Source: Rhodosporidiobolus odoratus
Taxonomy: Eukaryota > Basidiomycota > Microbotryomycetes > Sporidiobolales > Sporidiobolaceae
Length of the DNA: 64,000 nucleotides
NCBI GenBank assembly: GCA_034387635.1
Contig: JAOANU010000005.1
Location: 930,001 to 994,000 of the forward strand
Direction: 5' to 3'
Below the pieces are notes generated by a model, which was not told the origin of the DNA, made no database searches, and worked only from the letters and a program-made list of their open reading frames with translations. The position numbers and the translations under genes are program-made. Shown here piece after piece: positions 45,988-57,400 of the stretch (the first letter of the stretch is position 1; every line of letters starts with the position of its first letter).

Positions 45988-47105
45988 TCAAGTGAGCGCG
46001 GAGTACCGCGACTCGTCCAGCTTGTAACCCACCACGTGCCTCCGACCAATCATCTCGCCAATCGTAAAGATACCGTAAGCCTCGACGGCGTACACGAGCC
46101 AGCGCTTGTACTCGCCCGACTCGTACAGCTTCTGCCAGAACGAAAGGTGCGGCGCTTGCTGGGCGAATTGGCGGACTGCACGGGCGAACGCCACGCGCAA
46201 CAGGAAGGAGGGGGAAGAAGAACGTGCAGGGTACAGGCAGCACGGGTTCGGCAGAGGCGATGCGGAGAGAAGGCGAGTAGCAGGCCGCCGAGTGAACGGG
46301 CGATGTGCGCAGGATGGTGGGAGAGAGGGGTCAGGGAGAGAGGGCAAGAACGAAGGTGCGGGACGCCACGGGCGAACGGGGAGAATCGGCATGCATCGAG
46401 TTGAGGGGATCGACCAAGCGAGAAAAGGGGAAGACGATTTCGCGAACGACATAACAAATGGTGCGAGACGGGCAATGTGATGGTATTTGAGGAGACGGAT
46501 GAGAGTGCGAGGAGGCAGTCAGTAAGATGCGAAAACGGCTCAAGGGACAGAAGAGACGGACAAGTGTAGGAAACCTGGGCGAAAGAGGGAGGGGCGAGCT
46601 TCTCGGCGACGTAGACCTGCTTAGCGAGCTCCTTCGCGACAGCGGCCTGTTGGGACCGAGCAAGGGGAAAGGGTGGACGGGCGGAAACGCGTTGACAGAC
46701 AAGGTTGACAATGGCGGAAGGAATGAGGGATAGAGAAAAGTGTCAGTTTGACCCGGCGTGTCGAGGAAAGCGGATCGCACGTACGTTGTAGAGGACGGGC
46801 TCCTTGTAGCCTGTGAGTACGAGCGGGTGTGCATTGAAGTGAGTCAGCGATGTCGCTCCACACGCCCAGTTGAACCCACCTCATCCCGCCAACCGAGTCC
46901 CCCCCGCCACCCCGTCGCTGGGAAGTAAGAACTTACCACCGAGGGCGTTTCCGACAGCGTTAGATGCCGAGCCGTAGAGCTGCTGAGCCTTTTGCTGAGC
47001 GTTTGCGGCGGCGTCGGTGGCCTTCTTCTGGGCTGCTTCCGTCGACACCTGGCGAACCTGGAGGCGGGACTGACGAGCGAGCGAGGAGCGGACTTGAGAG
47101 AACAT
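45988..47105 (-). CDS. ATP20: Mitochondrial F1F0 ATP synthase subunit g
   Basis: Subunit g sits in the membrane arm and helps ATP synthase dimerise. The start MFSQVRSSLARQSRLQVRQV is a good matrix-targeting presequence, rich in Arg and Ser and without acidic residues; an upstream in-frame Met at 47129 is less likely. Exon 1 continues STEAAQKKATDAAANAQQKA. An exon with YKEPVLYN and AAVAKELAKQVYVAEKLAPP follows. The C-terminal exon gives FWQKLYESGEYKRWLVYAVE and AYGIFTIGEMIGRRHVVGYK, in which the GxxxG-like dimer helix of the family is replaced by GIFTIGEMIG. Middle exon boundaries are uncertain. Confidence 0.8.
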
Positions 47106-48527
47106 GACCGCCTGGATGCTCTGTACCACCGGTGCTCGTGGGGAGAAGAGAGGTGAGGGGACTCGCTAGGCTCAGGCAATCTAGACGAGCGAAATCCTCC
47201 GCCTCCTTCTCTCTTCCCGATTCATCACTCTCATGTCATTGCTACAGCTTGTACACTATGACTGCCTGCTCGTATCCACAAAGTACACCCTGAAGACTGT
47301 CCGGACCTTTCTCTGTACGTTCCCATCCTCCCATCACTCTTCGCATCAATCTACATTCCCATCCACCCTTGGCAACGACGAGACTTTCTTTCCATTCGGT
47401 GGGTACATGCATGACACGCTCTGCGCCCCTCACCTATGTCGGATACAAACAAACACAAATACACTGAAAATCCTGAGCCTTCACCAACCAAACTTCGAGC
47501 TTTGCCGTTCTCCGCGCCACTGACTGACCCCCGATCGTCGCCTATAGCTCCCACAGGTTCACGACACTCTGCCGAGCATCACACGGAATAGATCGGTTCT
47601 GAGATCCAGGACGACGGGGACCTGCCAGACAGCTCGCCATACACTCCGCCTGCTAGGATGCAGCGGTGTTCCGGCCTTGGACTGCTCGTCTCGATGGCTG
47701 TGCGCAACGGGGCTGAGCCGCGTGGTAGCTCTCGACCGGCATGCCAGATCTGCTTCGCCTGGTGAGTCCTTCGCACCCTTTCCGGGGTCATGATCCGTCA
47801 GTCTCGCCCCCGCCCCTTTTCAGTCTTCTCTCCTTCCTGCCACGCGCGGCACTCAAGTAAGCAGTGATGCTTACTTAACGATTAGTCTTTCCGACCGGGG
47901 TTCGCCTCCATGCGGAAATCACTCGCATCATGTTTTATTCCCTGAGCGCCTTGTTTGCCGCGACCCAAGTCAAGCCAGCCACAGACGGAGCTGGTTCAGC
48001 GTGCTGACCCTCCTCCTCTTTGCTCGCAGTTTCGCTCGTATTTCGACTGCCTACTAGTTTCGTGCCTCGTGTACCGCACCGTCTATACTGCAAACCGTTT
48101 TCACCTTACCTAGAGTTGCCAAAAAGGCGCCCTGTGGTTCTCTCTTCTGCGTCTGCCTCCGCTCGCTCGATCTTGTGACCTGCAGAGTGCGGTGAAGCTG
48201 TCAGAGACTCGGAAGACGAGAAGGAAGCCGGCTGCTGTTTTTCCGGCGGTCTTCTGACATTGTGACAGCTTGTGTTTGCCTCGGTGTTGCAAGGAGTAGG
48301 AGTAGAAAGGGAACGTCGCATGAAGGGCAGCCTGTGGCTCGAAGCCTGTCACCCAGTCCAGGTTCGGCATTCGGCGAGTTTGCGAGACCGGTCGGTCTCT
48401 CGACATGTCCGCTCTCGATCTCGTTCATCTGGTCCGCGCCTCCAACAGCTCAGACTGCCCAGCACGGCTACTCTATCGCGTTTACACCAGCTACACGATC
48501 ACCTGAACCGTCCTACGACCCCTACCA
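47106..48527. promoter_or_regulatory. Divergent intergenic region, ATP20 / glutathione S-transferase
   Basis: This 1.42 kb region has no convincing gene. It contains a perfect 9 bp inverted repeat with a 4 nt loop at 47855-47876. Short frames on both strands lack protein-like sequence. No tRNA could be folded, although GGTTCGCCTCC near 47900 resembles a B box. Confidence 0.5.
47855..47876. repeat. Perfect inverted repeat, 9 bp arms, 4 nt loop
   Basis: AAGTAAGCA, then GTGA, then TGCTTACTT. It lies in a long gene-free stretch about 650 bp upstream of the GST start. It could be a dimeric factor site or a hairpin; nothing else supports a role. Confidence 0.7.
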
Positions 48528-49772
48528 TGGCGCCCTCTATCGTTGTTCACTGGTCTGTCCATCTCCGGCGTTTGTGACCCTAAAGCCGGCGCAAGCTGAT
48601 GGGGGCTACTACCGTGGCACAGGCTTGAAGATTCGCGAGCTCAGAGGATCGTCTGGATGCTGGAAGAGGTACGTCTCCCTTCGATACGTATTCTGCCAGC
48701 CTCTTCCCCCCACTTGACCGCGTCGCAGGCCGATGACTGACCCATCGCTGTCTTTTGCCGTAGCTTGGCCTCGAGTATGAAGGTGCGCATGCTTTCCGAC
48801 TGCAACACTTCAGGGCGCGAAGCTGATACACCTCACTGATGATGCCGACGATGTCTACCTTTTTTTTTTTCTTTCCTTTTCTTGTCTTGTTCTTTCCGCT
48901 TTGCCCCTCTAGTTAAGCGCTACATGCGCGACCCCAAGACCCACCAGGCACCAAAGGAGCTCTACGATATTCACCCGCTTGGCAGGGTTCGTCCTCTACC
49001 CTATTGCACGGAAACAGAAAAACTAGAGAAAGCGACTCATCACTCCCTTTTCCCCTGGTCATCTCGCAGTCTCCTGTCGTCGTTGTAACTGAAGGTGCCC
49101 ACTCCGTCACCCTCGCCGAGTCCGGCGCCATCACAGAATTCTTCATCGAGCGATACGGCAACGGCCAATTCTCCATCCCGCCTGATGTGGAGGACTTTAC
49201 CCAGAGGTCGGATTACCTGTACTGGCTGCATTATGCGGAAGGGTCGGCTATGACGGGGTTGATGTTTGCCATGGTGTTTGGTGGAGTGCGTCCCGTCTCT
49301 ATGTACCCGTCACCTTTGGCTGCCAGCGTTTCCTACTACTCGAGTCCCTCCAGTTAACCTTTGCCGCCCGTGCATAGCTACCAAAACGAGCACCGTTCTT
49401 TATTCGCCCTATCGTCAACGGCATCTCCGCTGGCGCCATGAGCGGTTTCGTCATTCCCGTCTTGAAAAACAATTACTCGTACTTTGAGCGAGCACTCGAA
49501 GGGAAGGATTTCCTCGTCGGGGCCAAGCTCACTGGCGCTGATTGTATGTGCTCACCTCCTCCGCCTAGTCTGTCGCGCCTTCCTCGCCTGACACGGGTGC
49601 TCGTTACGCAGTCATGATGTCCTTTATTGCCGAAGCCTTGATCACTGCCCCTCTCAACGTTGATGACTACCCCAACATCAAGCGCTGGCACGAGTCGCTA
49701 CAGCAGCGTCCGGCGTATATCAGGGCGCTCGACAAGGGTGGCAAGAACGATTTGACCAGGTTTGCTAAGTAG
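48528..49772 (+). CDS. Glutathione S-transferase (Gtt1-like)
   Basis: The first exon is short (MAPSIVVHW) and joins to LEDSRAQRIVWMLEE, giving the thioredoxin-fold start VVHWLEDSRAQRIVWMLEEL of fungal Gtt1-type GSTs, with Ser/Arg at the glutathione site. Then come KRYMRDPKTHQAPKELYDIH, SPVVVVTEGAHSVTLAESGA (the family Glu-Ser pair binds the glutathione gamma-Glu) and ITEFFIERYG. The helical domain includes SDYLYWLHYAEGSAMTGLMF, FERALEGKDFLVGAKLTGAD and YPNIKRWHESLQQRPAYIRA, ending DLTRFAK. It is about 230-250 residues over seven exons, the usual size. The gene conjugates glutathione to electrophiles; its real substrate is unknown. It is convergent with UAP1. Confidence 0.88.
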
Positions 49773-49984
49773 GCGTCGAGGGTTGGCGTTTCCCTGATAC
49801 CGTGACAGAGGTTTTGCTATATATCCTCGCTTTGTATATGTCGGGACTGTCTGAGGACAGTAAAGCAAACACGTGCGGGCATGCCCGAGGGAAGAAAAGG
49901 CGGGCTGCGATTGTCTATTCGGGCTTTTCTACGCAACGAGACCGGATAGAACACGACGACGATGGAGATATACAACCGAAGCAG

Positions 49985-51533
49985 CTATGCAAGAGCCTGG
50001 AGCTCCTCCACCTTGTCGACAATCCCGCTCTTCTTGATCACCGCGCCCTTGACCGCCTCCAACCCTTCACCGGCATACGATACCAGCGGGCTCAACTCGA
50101 CCTCGACCCCCTGATCGACTCGTGCGCCCGCTTCTTCAAGCCAACGCTTGTTCTCGGCGAGAAGATCGCGCCTGCTCGTATCGGGATCGTCGCTTCCAGT
50201 TCCCGGAGCGTTCTTGAGCGGTGAAAACTCCTGCTCCCTCGGAACTTCGAGAAGCGCAAACTCCTTGACAAAGGGGAAGACGTCAAACACAAACTGTTCG
50301 AGTTTCATCCCGTTCGGTTTAGTCGGCTTGAGCGTCTCTCCCGAGGTGAGGTCGACGTGAGGGATTTTTTTGCGAGCAATGTGGAAGGGCATTCGGGTGG
50401 CGTCGTAGTTGGCGACTTCTTCGAGGAAGGCTCGGGTGTAGAAGTGGTTGGCGATGTTGGCGGCACGGAAGGAAAGGTCACCGTTCGGGTCCTTTTGCTC
50501 CGACATTTCTTTGCTGATCTCCGAGTACTCGACGACGGCGAATCGGCCCAATCGTTGGGCGACGACACCGACAGCCTCGTTTGCGACCGCTTTCTTGACG
50601 ACCTTTGCACCGCAGTCGGCTTTGCGAGAGATGCAGGAACCGAGGAAGACGGGATCTGCGACACGGACGAGGCAGTTGTCGACGCAGTAGGCGTGGAGGT
50701 AGTCGATACCACGGGAAGAGAGGTCGGAGAGGACGGAGGTCGTGGAGCCGAAAGCGAGGGGAGCTTTAAGGGCGGCGTAGAGTCCGCCGTTTCCGTCGGG
50801 GGCAACGGCAACGGATGAGGGGGTGTCGAGGAAGATCTTGCCATCGTCCGTCAAGCACGGTAGGACACCTGAGCGAGAGAAGCAACGTCTGAGCAAAACT
50901 GCATCGCTCGGAAAACGAAGGTACGGGAAAAGGGCGGGACTAACCTTGCTCGAAGAAGACGACGTTTTCCTTCGACAACCCGAAGTACCCGTTCTGCGCG
51001 AAGAAATCTTCCGTAGGTTTCCTCGTCGGTCCAGAGGTCATGATGTACCATGGGACGGCCTTGCTCGCGCCCGCAACGACCTCGAGTCGCTTGATCCGTT
51101 CCGCCTGCAGCTGGAAAAGGCTCTTGTGGCTGGGAAGGCCAATGTCGTAGCACCCCTTCGGCGCCGAGCTACCAAGACGTGTGCCCTGCCCTCCTGCCAT
51201 GAGCAGCACACCTACTTTGCCTTCGCGAACCGCCTGCAACCCAACTGCGTTCCATTCCTTCGCTTGCTGCTCGTGACCGATGACGCTGTCGACCCACTTT
51301 GGCGGGGGCGGGGTGATGTCGTTGGACGAAGATGCGAGGGCCTCCTTGTCAGCGACGAGGGCGGCAGTGTGAATGGCGTTGACGCGAACCGGGTCGATGG
51401 ATTGCAGCTGGCGGAAAAGGGTTGCCTGCTCGTCGGCCTTCAAGCTGTCCCAGAAGGTGAAGACGTGACCTTGACCAGCCTGTTCCCAAGTAGTGCGGAG
51501 AGAGTGTACGTCGGTGGAAGAAGGTGCAGACAT
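49985..51533 (-). CDS. UAP1: UDP-N-acetylglucosamine pyrophosphorylase
   Basis: Uap1/Qri1 makes UDP-GlcNAc from UTP and GlcNAc-1-phosphate, the precursor of chitin, N-glycans and GPI anchors. Two exons (51533-50945 and 50868-49985; 76 nt intron) encode about 490 residues, the normal length. The start MSAPSSTDVHSLRTTWEQAG is preferred; an in-frame Met four codons upstream (51545) is possible. The nucleotide loop VGVLLMAGGQGTRLGSSAPK, the segment GCYDIGLPSHKSLFQLQAER and MTSGPTRKPTEDFFAQNGYF are typical of eukaryotic UAP. VDNCLVRVADPVFLGSCISR and YSEISKEMSEQKDPNGDLSF follow, and NIANHFYTRAFLEEVA carries a conserved Asn/His region. All key motifs look intact. Confidence 0.93.
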
Positions 51534-51959
51534 GGCGTTTGGCAAGGTGGAGAGAGGTTTCTGGGTAAGGAAAAGCCCATATCAGCTACAAGATACCCAC
51601 GGTACGGGGTACAGCCCATCGCATACGCTCAAGGACTACTTTGCAGTGTTCTAGTGCTGGTTTTCAGCTGAACCGAACGGGGTGCGGACAATCCGAGGGG
51701 CTCGAGAGATGGACAGTTGAGGGAAGAGAGCGAGACGTACTCGAGACGTACGAGGTTGATACGAACGGCGGAAGTGCTTGTTCAGACGAGCACTGGCGAG
51801 TCGCAAGCCGTTGCTTTTGACTTTAGCTGATGCAAGAGGGAGCAAGAGGTTATTAATTAGCCCCACCTTGAACCCCCCCTCTTCTCCCCTCTTCTCCCCT
51901 AAATTCCATTCTGCTGCTTTCTTTTAGCCTTCTTACTGCGAGCCAGACACTCCACCGAA
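51534..51959. promoter_or_regulatory. Divergent region, UAP1 / family member B
   Basis: This 426 bp region lies between two divergent starts. A minus-strand frame (51651-51866, MGLINNLLLPLASAKVKSNG) could be an upstream ORF or a leader exon of UAP1, but nothing confirms it. A pyrimidine-rich run (CCCCTCTTCTCCCC) lies near 51885. Confidence 0.45.
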
Positions 51960-54240
51960 ATGCTAAGATCCACTTCCTCATCGTACGTCACTCTCCCCAG
52001 GCTGAACCGGCTGGATCCGCCTGCGTCGTTCTCATCTTTCAGTTCCGCGTCACCTTTACCGCACCTCCTCGTCCGCATCCACCAGCTCACGAGGAGGCTC
52101 AACCAAGCTGAGCTCCGGCCCTCGTTACATCCATCTCTGCGAGTCGGACACGGACGCCGCCGTCGTCCTGTCTTCTGACGACGAGGGCGACGTTTTCATC
52201 CTGCACGACTCTCGCGAGCGCAAGCTAGGCACCGTCTCCCTCCTCGACAACGATTCGAAGAAGCCCACGGAGCTTGCGGGGACGACTCGTAGGTCGAGCA
52301 GACCGGTCCCGGCAGCCGTGTTGGAACTTTTCGACTCGGACGACGAGGACAAAAATTTGCCTAGCCCTCAGAAGACCCCCGTCAAGAAGACTCTGCACAC
52401 AAAGGAAGGTGCTTCGAAAGAGAGGGAGGGAGCGGCAGACGAGGAGCTGCCCGAAGCGGGATCAAATGCGTACGTGTCCCTTCTTCAGCGTTTTCCCCCT
52501 TTTCGCCTCACTTCTTGCTTACGCATTTGCCACAGTCCGCCGGCGGATGATGCACGCTTAAGACGCGCTCCAGCTCCTACTCCCAGTCTCAAACCCAAAC
52601 GCTCCGCCTCTTTCGAGCCCGCCCACCTCTCAGGGAAGCGTCGCAAGCATTCCTCCGAGAAGGACAAGAAGCCGGTGCTCAAGAAGAGCAAGCGCAAAGT
52701 CAAGAAAGAGGTCAAAGGCGAGGAAGACGAATCAAAAACCAAGAAGGGGAAGAAACCGAAGGTGAAGACGGAAGAAAAGATGAAACAGGAGGACGAGAAA
52801 GCCAGGGCGGAGTTCGAGGTGCGTCATATGCCTAAATCTGCCTCCCACCTGTGTCGGCTGACTTGCGTGCCTACAGGCTGGTGACGTGTTGATGCCCGCT
52901 CGAAATTGGTTCCTCAAACCCGAGAACGGATTCAACCTGTTCGACCCTGAGACGTTCGACTCTATCCAAGAGCTCAACGTCGAGGGCCCTGACGTACAAT
53001 CCCTTCGGGATCTGGAGGGGTTCCACCGCAACCACCTGGATGGCAGTAACGCTGGGACAGTCTCGCTGTTTACACATGCAGTGAGTTATGCTTCTAGTGC
53101 AGCTTCCGATCAGCTTAAGGCAATTCATGGCACAACCCGCAGGACCGCGTACCTTACGGGACGGTGCGGATCTGCACTCGAGACGACCGCAACTGGGGCG
53201 GCAGCGCTCCCGGCAAACCAATGATCTGGACTACCACGAGTGACCATTTTCACAGGAGGGACCAGCACGACAACGCCGTCGCCCTCTTCGTCCAGAATAG
53301 TGGGATCAAGCGTGGGTCCAAGGCTTGGAAGGCTATCAAAGGCAGAGTCTGGAAGGCGTACGGAAAGTGCGTGATCCCCCTTTGATAGTACCTGTTTCTA
53401 CCCTCGCTTTGAACTTGAAGGGTTTCCCGCCCTTTTCCCCATCTTTTCTTTATTCTCGGCACAGAGAAGTGTTACTCAAGTCTACACGCAGCTACGAATA
53501 CGTCTGGTGCGGCCACCCAGAAGACGGCGAATTCCGAGCCCTCACCGACCCCGTCAAGCGAAACCGTATCATCGACGCCTTCATGGGCTACGCAGATGGC
53601 GACTTCGCCTTCAACCGCGTGCTTTTCGAAGACTGTCAAGTGGACGACCTTCAGAACGCTGGCAGACAAATCAGTATCAGAGATGCGAGCGTGAGCGCTG
53701 CGCGGCGGCGGGAGCGGATTGAGAAGGCGCTTGACGAGAATGACAAGTCGCTCAAGGTATGCCGCTGCCCTCTTTCTGTTATCCATACCTGCCCGTCTAT
53801 CACGCTATCACGCAGAGCCACCTCGACCCTTGACCAGTGTAGGCTTTAGACTTTATGCTGACCAGCTTTTGCCGTCTCTCTCCTCATTGTACCGAATCCA
53901 GCTGCACTACGCCGTCATGCGCTTCAAGCGCGTCGACGAAGCCGAACTCGCTGATTGTTCTCAGAGACGCTCGCAGAACCCGGACATCAAGAGGGCCAAG
54001 GGGCAAGCCAAAGGCAATGGGAAAACTCAGGCCCGGGGCAAGAGAAGGCGGACCAGCCTGCGAAAGGACGGCGGAAACGCCAGAATTGACGGCCTGCGCA
54101 GTCTTGAGTCTGACCCCAGGGGAGGAGGAGGGCGAGGAAGGGGAGGAGGAGGGCGAGGAGGAGGAGGAGGAGGAGGAGGAGGAGGAGGAGGAGGAGGAGG
54201 AGGAGGAGGAGGAGGAGGAGGAGGAGGAGGAGGAGTCTGA
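51960..54240 (+). CDS. Unrecognised nuclear-type protein, family member B (paralogue of the gene at 27844)
   Basis: A start at 51960 (MLRSTSSS) with GTACGT right after is possible, but the early exons do not join cleanly and the start is uncertain. The confident part begins YIHLCESDTDAAVVLSSDDE, then GDVFILHDS, Lys-rich sequence (KKSKRKVKKEVKGEEDESKT) and a globular half: GFNLFDPETFDSIQELNVEG, LRDLEGFHRNHLDGSNAGTV, WGGSAPGKPMIWTTTSDHFH, SKAWKAIKGRVWKAYGKREV, YEYVWCGHPEDGEFRALTDP and NRIIDAFMGYADGDFAFNRV, ending LHYAVMRFKRVDEAELADC. This order matches the gene at 27844. The layout (gate-like HHLDG, PGKP, W-x-G-E and a final YAVMRF strand) recalls DUF6697 from memory only. The C-terminus is basic and then enters a GGA microsatellite read as poly-Gly in this frame, or as poly-Glu if one base shifted. 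Confidence 0.6.
54119..54235. repeat. (GGA)n microsatellite at the 3' end of a coding frame
   Basis: An imperfect GGA/GGC array runs from about 54119 and becomes an uninterrupted GGA run from about 54156 to 54234, with a stop right after (GGAGTCTGA). In the frame of the upstream exon it encodes poly-Gly; the next frame gives poly-Glu ending ESERDE; the minus strand gives poly-Ser or poly-Leu. Confidence 0.9.
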
Positions 54241-54446
54241 ACGGGATGAGTGAGTTTTGCGAGGTGGCCGTGTCATTGCTTGTCGCCTTTTCTTGTCTTG
54301 ACAACCTTGCGTCGGCTACACCTTATCCGTGGCTCCGCGTAAGACGTGCAAACCTCGATGTATAGATACAACGACAACAAGGCACTGCTAACTACTGGTC
54401 GAAAAGCGAGAGATGAACAAGGAAAATGGGAAAGGAAAACTCCGTG

Positions 54447-57400
54447 CTAAATCTTCTTCCACCGCGTGTCCCGCCGTGTGGCTAGCACGATCTCGAGGTC
54501 GGTCTTGCGCCAGTTGCCCTTTGGCACGGTGTTCCAGATCTAATCGGCGACGAGGAGATTAGGGCGATCAAGGTCAGCAGGAGCGAAGGTGGCATGCGAT
54601 GGTACAGCCGAGTTACGAGGACACGAAGGGAGACGAACCAAGTACCGGCCTCCTTCCTTGACGAATCCGTCCTCGCCAGTCTGAACATCCCACACTGTAA
54701 GCAGCGCTGTCCTCGTAGACGGCTTGCTCCCCTCTCGAGCATCCCGTACGCGCACAGCTCGGAAGCTTCGGACGTCACGAGGCGGGTACTTGTCCTGGAC
54801 GTACTTGTGCATCAGCATCTTCAGCTCAGTCATAGAGGAGACTGCGTGCGCCACAGGGGGAGGAAAGCGAACGAACCGCAAGCTCTTTCTGCAGGTCCTC
54901 CACAGCTCGATACCTCGACTGTTGGGCGTTCTCCTGGGCAAGGGCGAGACAATCTCTCACTTGGCGTGCTGAGAGTTTGCGAATGATGGCATGCTTGTTC
55001 GAGGCGGATTCAAGTCGATCTAGAATTTCGTCGGGTTCTTCGGAAGCTGTGGCAGGACGGACGGTTACTTAGCAGAAACGAAAACGGGAGGAGGGAGGGA
55101 ATCGTACGAGTATGTGAGGGATGGCGATTTGGCGATGGGTCTAGCCGCTGTGCTGCTTCTTGCAAAAGCTCGACGACCTCGTCCTCCTCGACACCCGCTT
55201 TTTCAGCTTCGTCGGCAAGACGAGCTTCGATCTTGTTGCGGCCGCGCTGAGTACAATGGTGAGCTCCAGTCAGCTTTGGTCATTGGGCATATGCGGCCGC
55301 AGGCACAAGTAGACAGCCACCAGCTGAAAACGCACCTTCCATTCTTCCGCCCTCGTCCGTTCCTCCTCCTCGCCCCAAGTGTCCGCACTCCGGCCTTTGC
55401 GCAAGTCAATGAATCCGCGAGGGAAGGTACGTTCAACCGTCACGTCAAGGAGCGGAACGAGACCACCGGTAGAGTTGAGGCTGTTGAGACCAGCGACGAA
55501 AGCGTCGCGACGGAAGCCAAGAGGGGCATGCCACGATGCGAGGGAGGTCGAGTTACCGGAGATGACGAGCTGAGTAGGGGCGGCCTAGGTCAGCATAGCT
55601 TAGCAGATCGCCGAGCAAGGCAAGAAGCATACGTTTGACCGGCTCAAAGCCTGCAAGACGTCGGTTCCTTCGTTTCTGGTAGCGTCGAGCTAAATGCGCG
55701 CAATGAACGTCAGCACAGACCAAAGGAATGACGAGCAAAGAACGCACTTTAGCACCCATTACCGCCAGCTTACTCCCCACCACGATCTTCCCCCTCTCAC
55801 AAGCACTTCTCAGCGTTGTGTCCACATTCGCTCTGATCCTGTACCACCCATCGGTGAGCTCAAGCCCAACGATGACGAGTGAGGAAGACCCGTCGGCGGG
55901 AGCAGCAGGGGGTGCGGGGCCGTCGTCGCTTGGCTCATCCCAGCGAATCTGAGAAACGCAGAGGACCATCGGGAGTGAGGCGGGCGAGTCTTGCTCCTGA
56001 ATACGCTTGATGCATGATCGCTGAGCGAGGTTGATTTCGCGTTCGTAGCTGATAAGGCCGAAGTATAAGCAGGGCAGAACAGGCGGGAGAGGGCTGGCAA
56101 TCAATCTCACCGATAGCGCAGCTGGTCCATAACCCTCGCGAATGTCCACCACTCGACCAGCAGGTCTGGCCGCGACCGGACGTAGCTCGCGATCTTCCAC
56201 AGGATCAGGCTCCAGTGGTTCTGCACCCAGGGAAGGGTGACGAGGTCCTTCTCGCTCGGCATACGAGCGGCGACCAAGGTCTGCAAAGCGTCGAAAGCGG
56301 TACGCGAGGATGATCCACAGGGATATGCGTAGGATGCGGCGGAGGTGGAATTTATCTCGAGAATGGCAGGGGGGCTGGAATCGTCCGAAGCGTCAGTCCA
56401 CCCTCGCTTATCGACGGAACGAAATGTAGTAGCTAGCACGTACAGTCTGAGGCCTTCAAGCTCTTCGTAGTAATGTGTTTGAGGCCGCATTCCGAAGTTG
56501 AGAAGGTCAAATCGGTCTGTCGGAGCCGCTGCACACCCTGTCATCGCGTCAACAAGAGCGAGATGATCGAACGGAGGAGAAGGATAACGTACCACCTAGC
56601 TCGAAGACCTTCGCCTTATCCCTCTGTCCATCCAGCGCTACTTTCTCCTTCCCCGGTCGAGCGGGTTTCTTTATGCTGTCGCCGACTACCTTCCTATTTG
56701 TGCTGGGCGGCTCCATCTTTCCCTTCAGCCCAGCAGGCGTAAGTCCGTCCGGTGGTCTCCCTCCCCTGAAAGGCGTCTTGAACGCTTTTACCCCGGTTCT
56801 CGGACCGACACCACCGTTCATCGAAGCGGGTTGCGATGCGGCCGGTGTTCCGCTTCTCGTGTTGGCTAAGTGATAAGGTTTGGAGCGCGGCGTCATGCCC
56901 AAGTTAAGACGGCGATGTTGCAGGAGCGGGTTCGGGGTTGAAGTCGGAAGGGCGGGGGCGGGAGCGGCCGAAGAAGTGGCGAGAGCGGAGGATCGAAGCG
57001 GCGTGAATGCGGATGCTGGGCCACGAGACGGGGTAGAGACGCCTGAGACGAAGGGAGAGCGGAAGGGGCGGACGGAGGAAGCGCGAGATGTTGAGGCTGA
57101 AGCGGACGTCGAGGATACGGACGCGGGAAGAGCAGGACGGACGGGTACAGGTGCGACAAGCGGAGCTACGGGAGGTATGAGGGCAACGACCGGCGCCGTG
57201 GAACGTGGCGGCGGAGGAAGAACGACATCGAAGTGAGGAAGATGTGGTGAAGGCGGCGGAGACGATGACCGGCAAGTCGTGCTCGAAGTATTGCTGGCCT
57301 GCTCCTTGACCCCTTCAGCGTCGGTCCGCTCTAGGTTGAGGGGTGCCACGTAGGGGAAGTTGGTGTCCATCGGCACCAGGGGTGTTCTCCTGCCGCTTGA

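Noticed and set aside
47880..47950. Possible tRNA gene (GGTTCGCCTCC resembles a B box)
   Set aside because: No matching T-arm or acceptor stem could be formed around it and no A box lies at the right distance.
51651..51866. Minus-strand frame upstream of UAP1 as a separate small gene
   Set aside because: It lies in the expected leader of UAP1 and shows no domain; kept only as a possible upstream ORF.
54119..54235. Poly-Ser and poly-Leu frames on the minus strand
   Set aside because: They are produced only by the GGA microsatellite and have no gene context.
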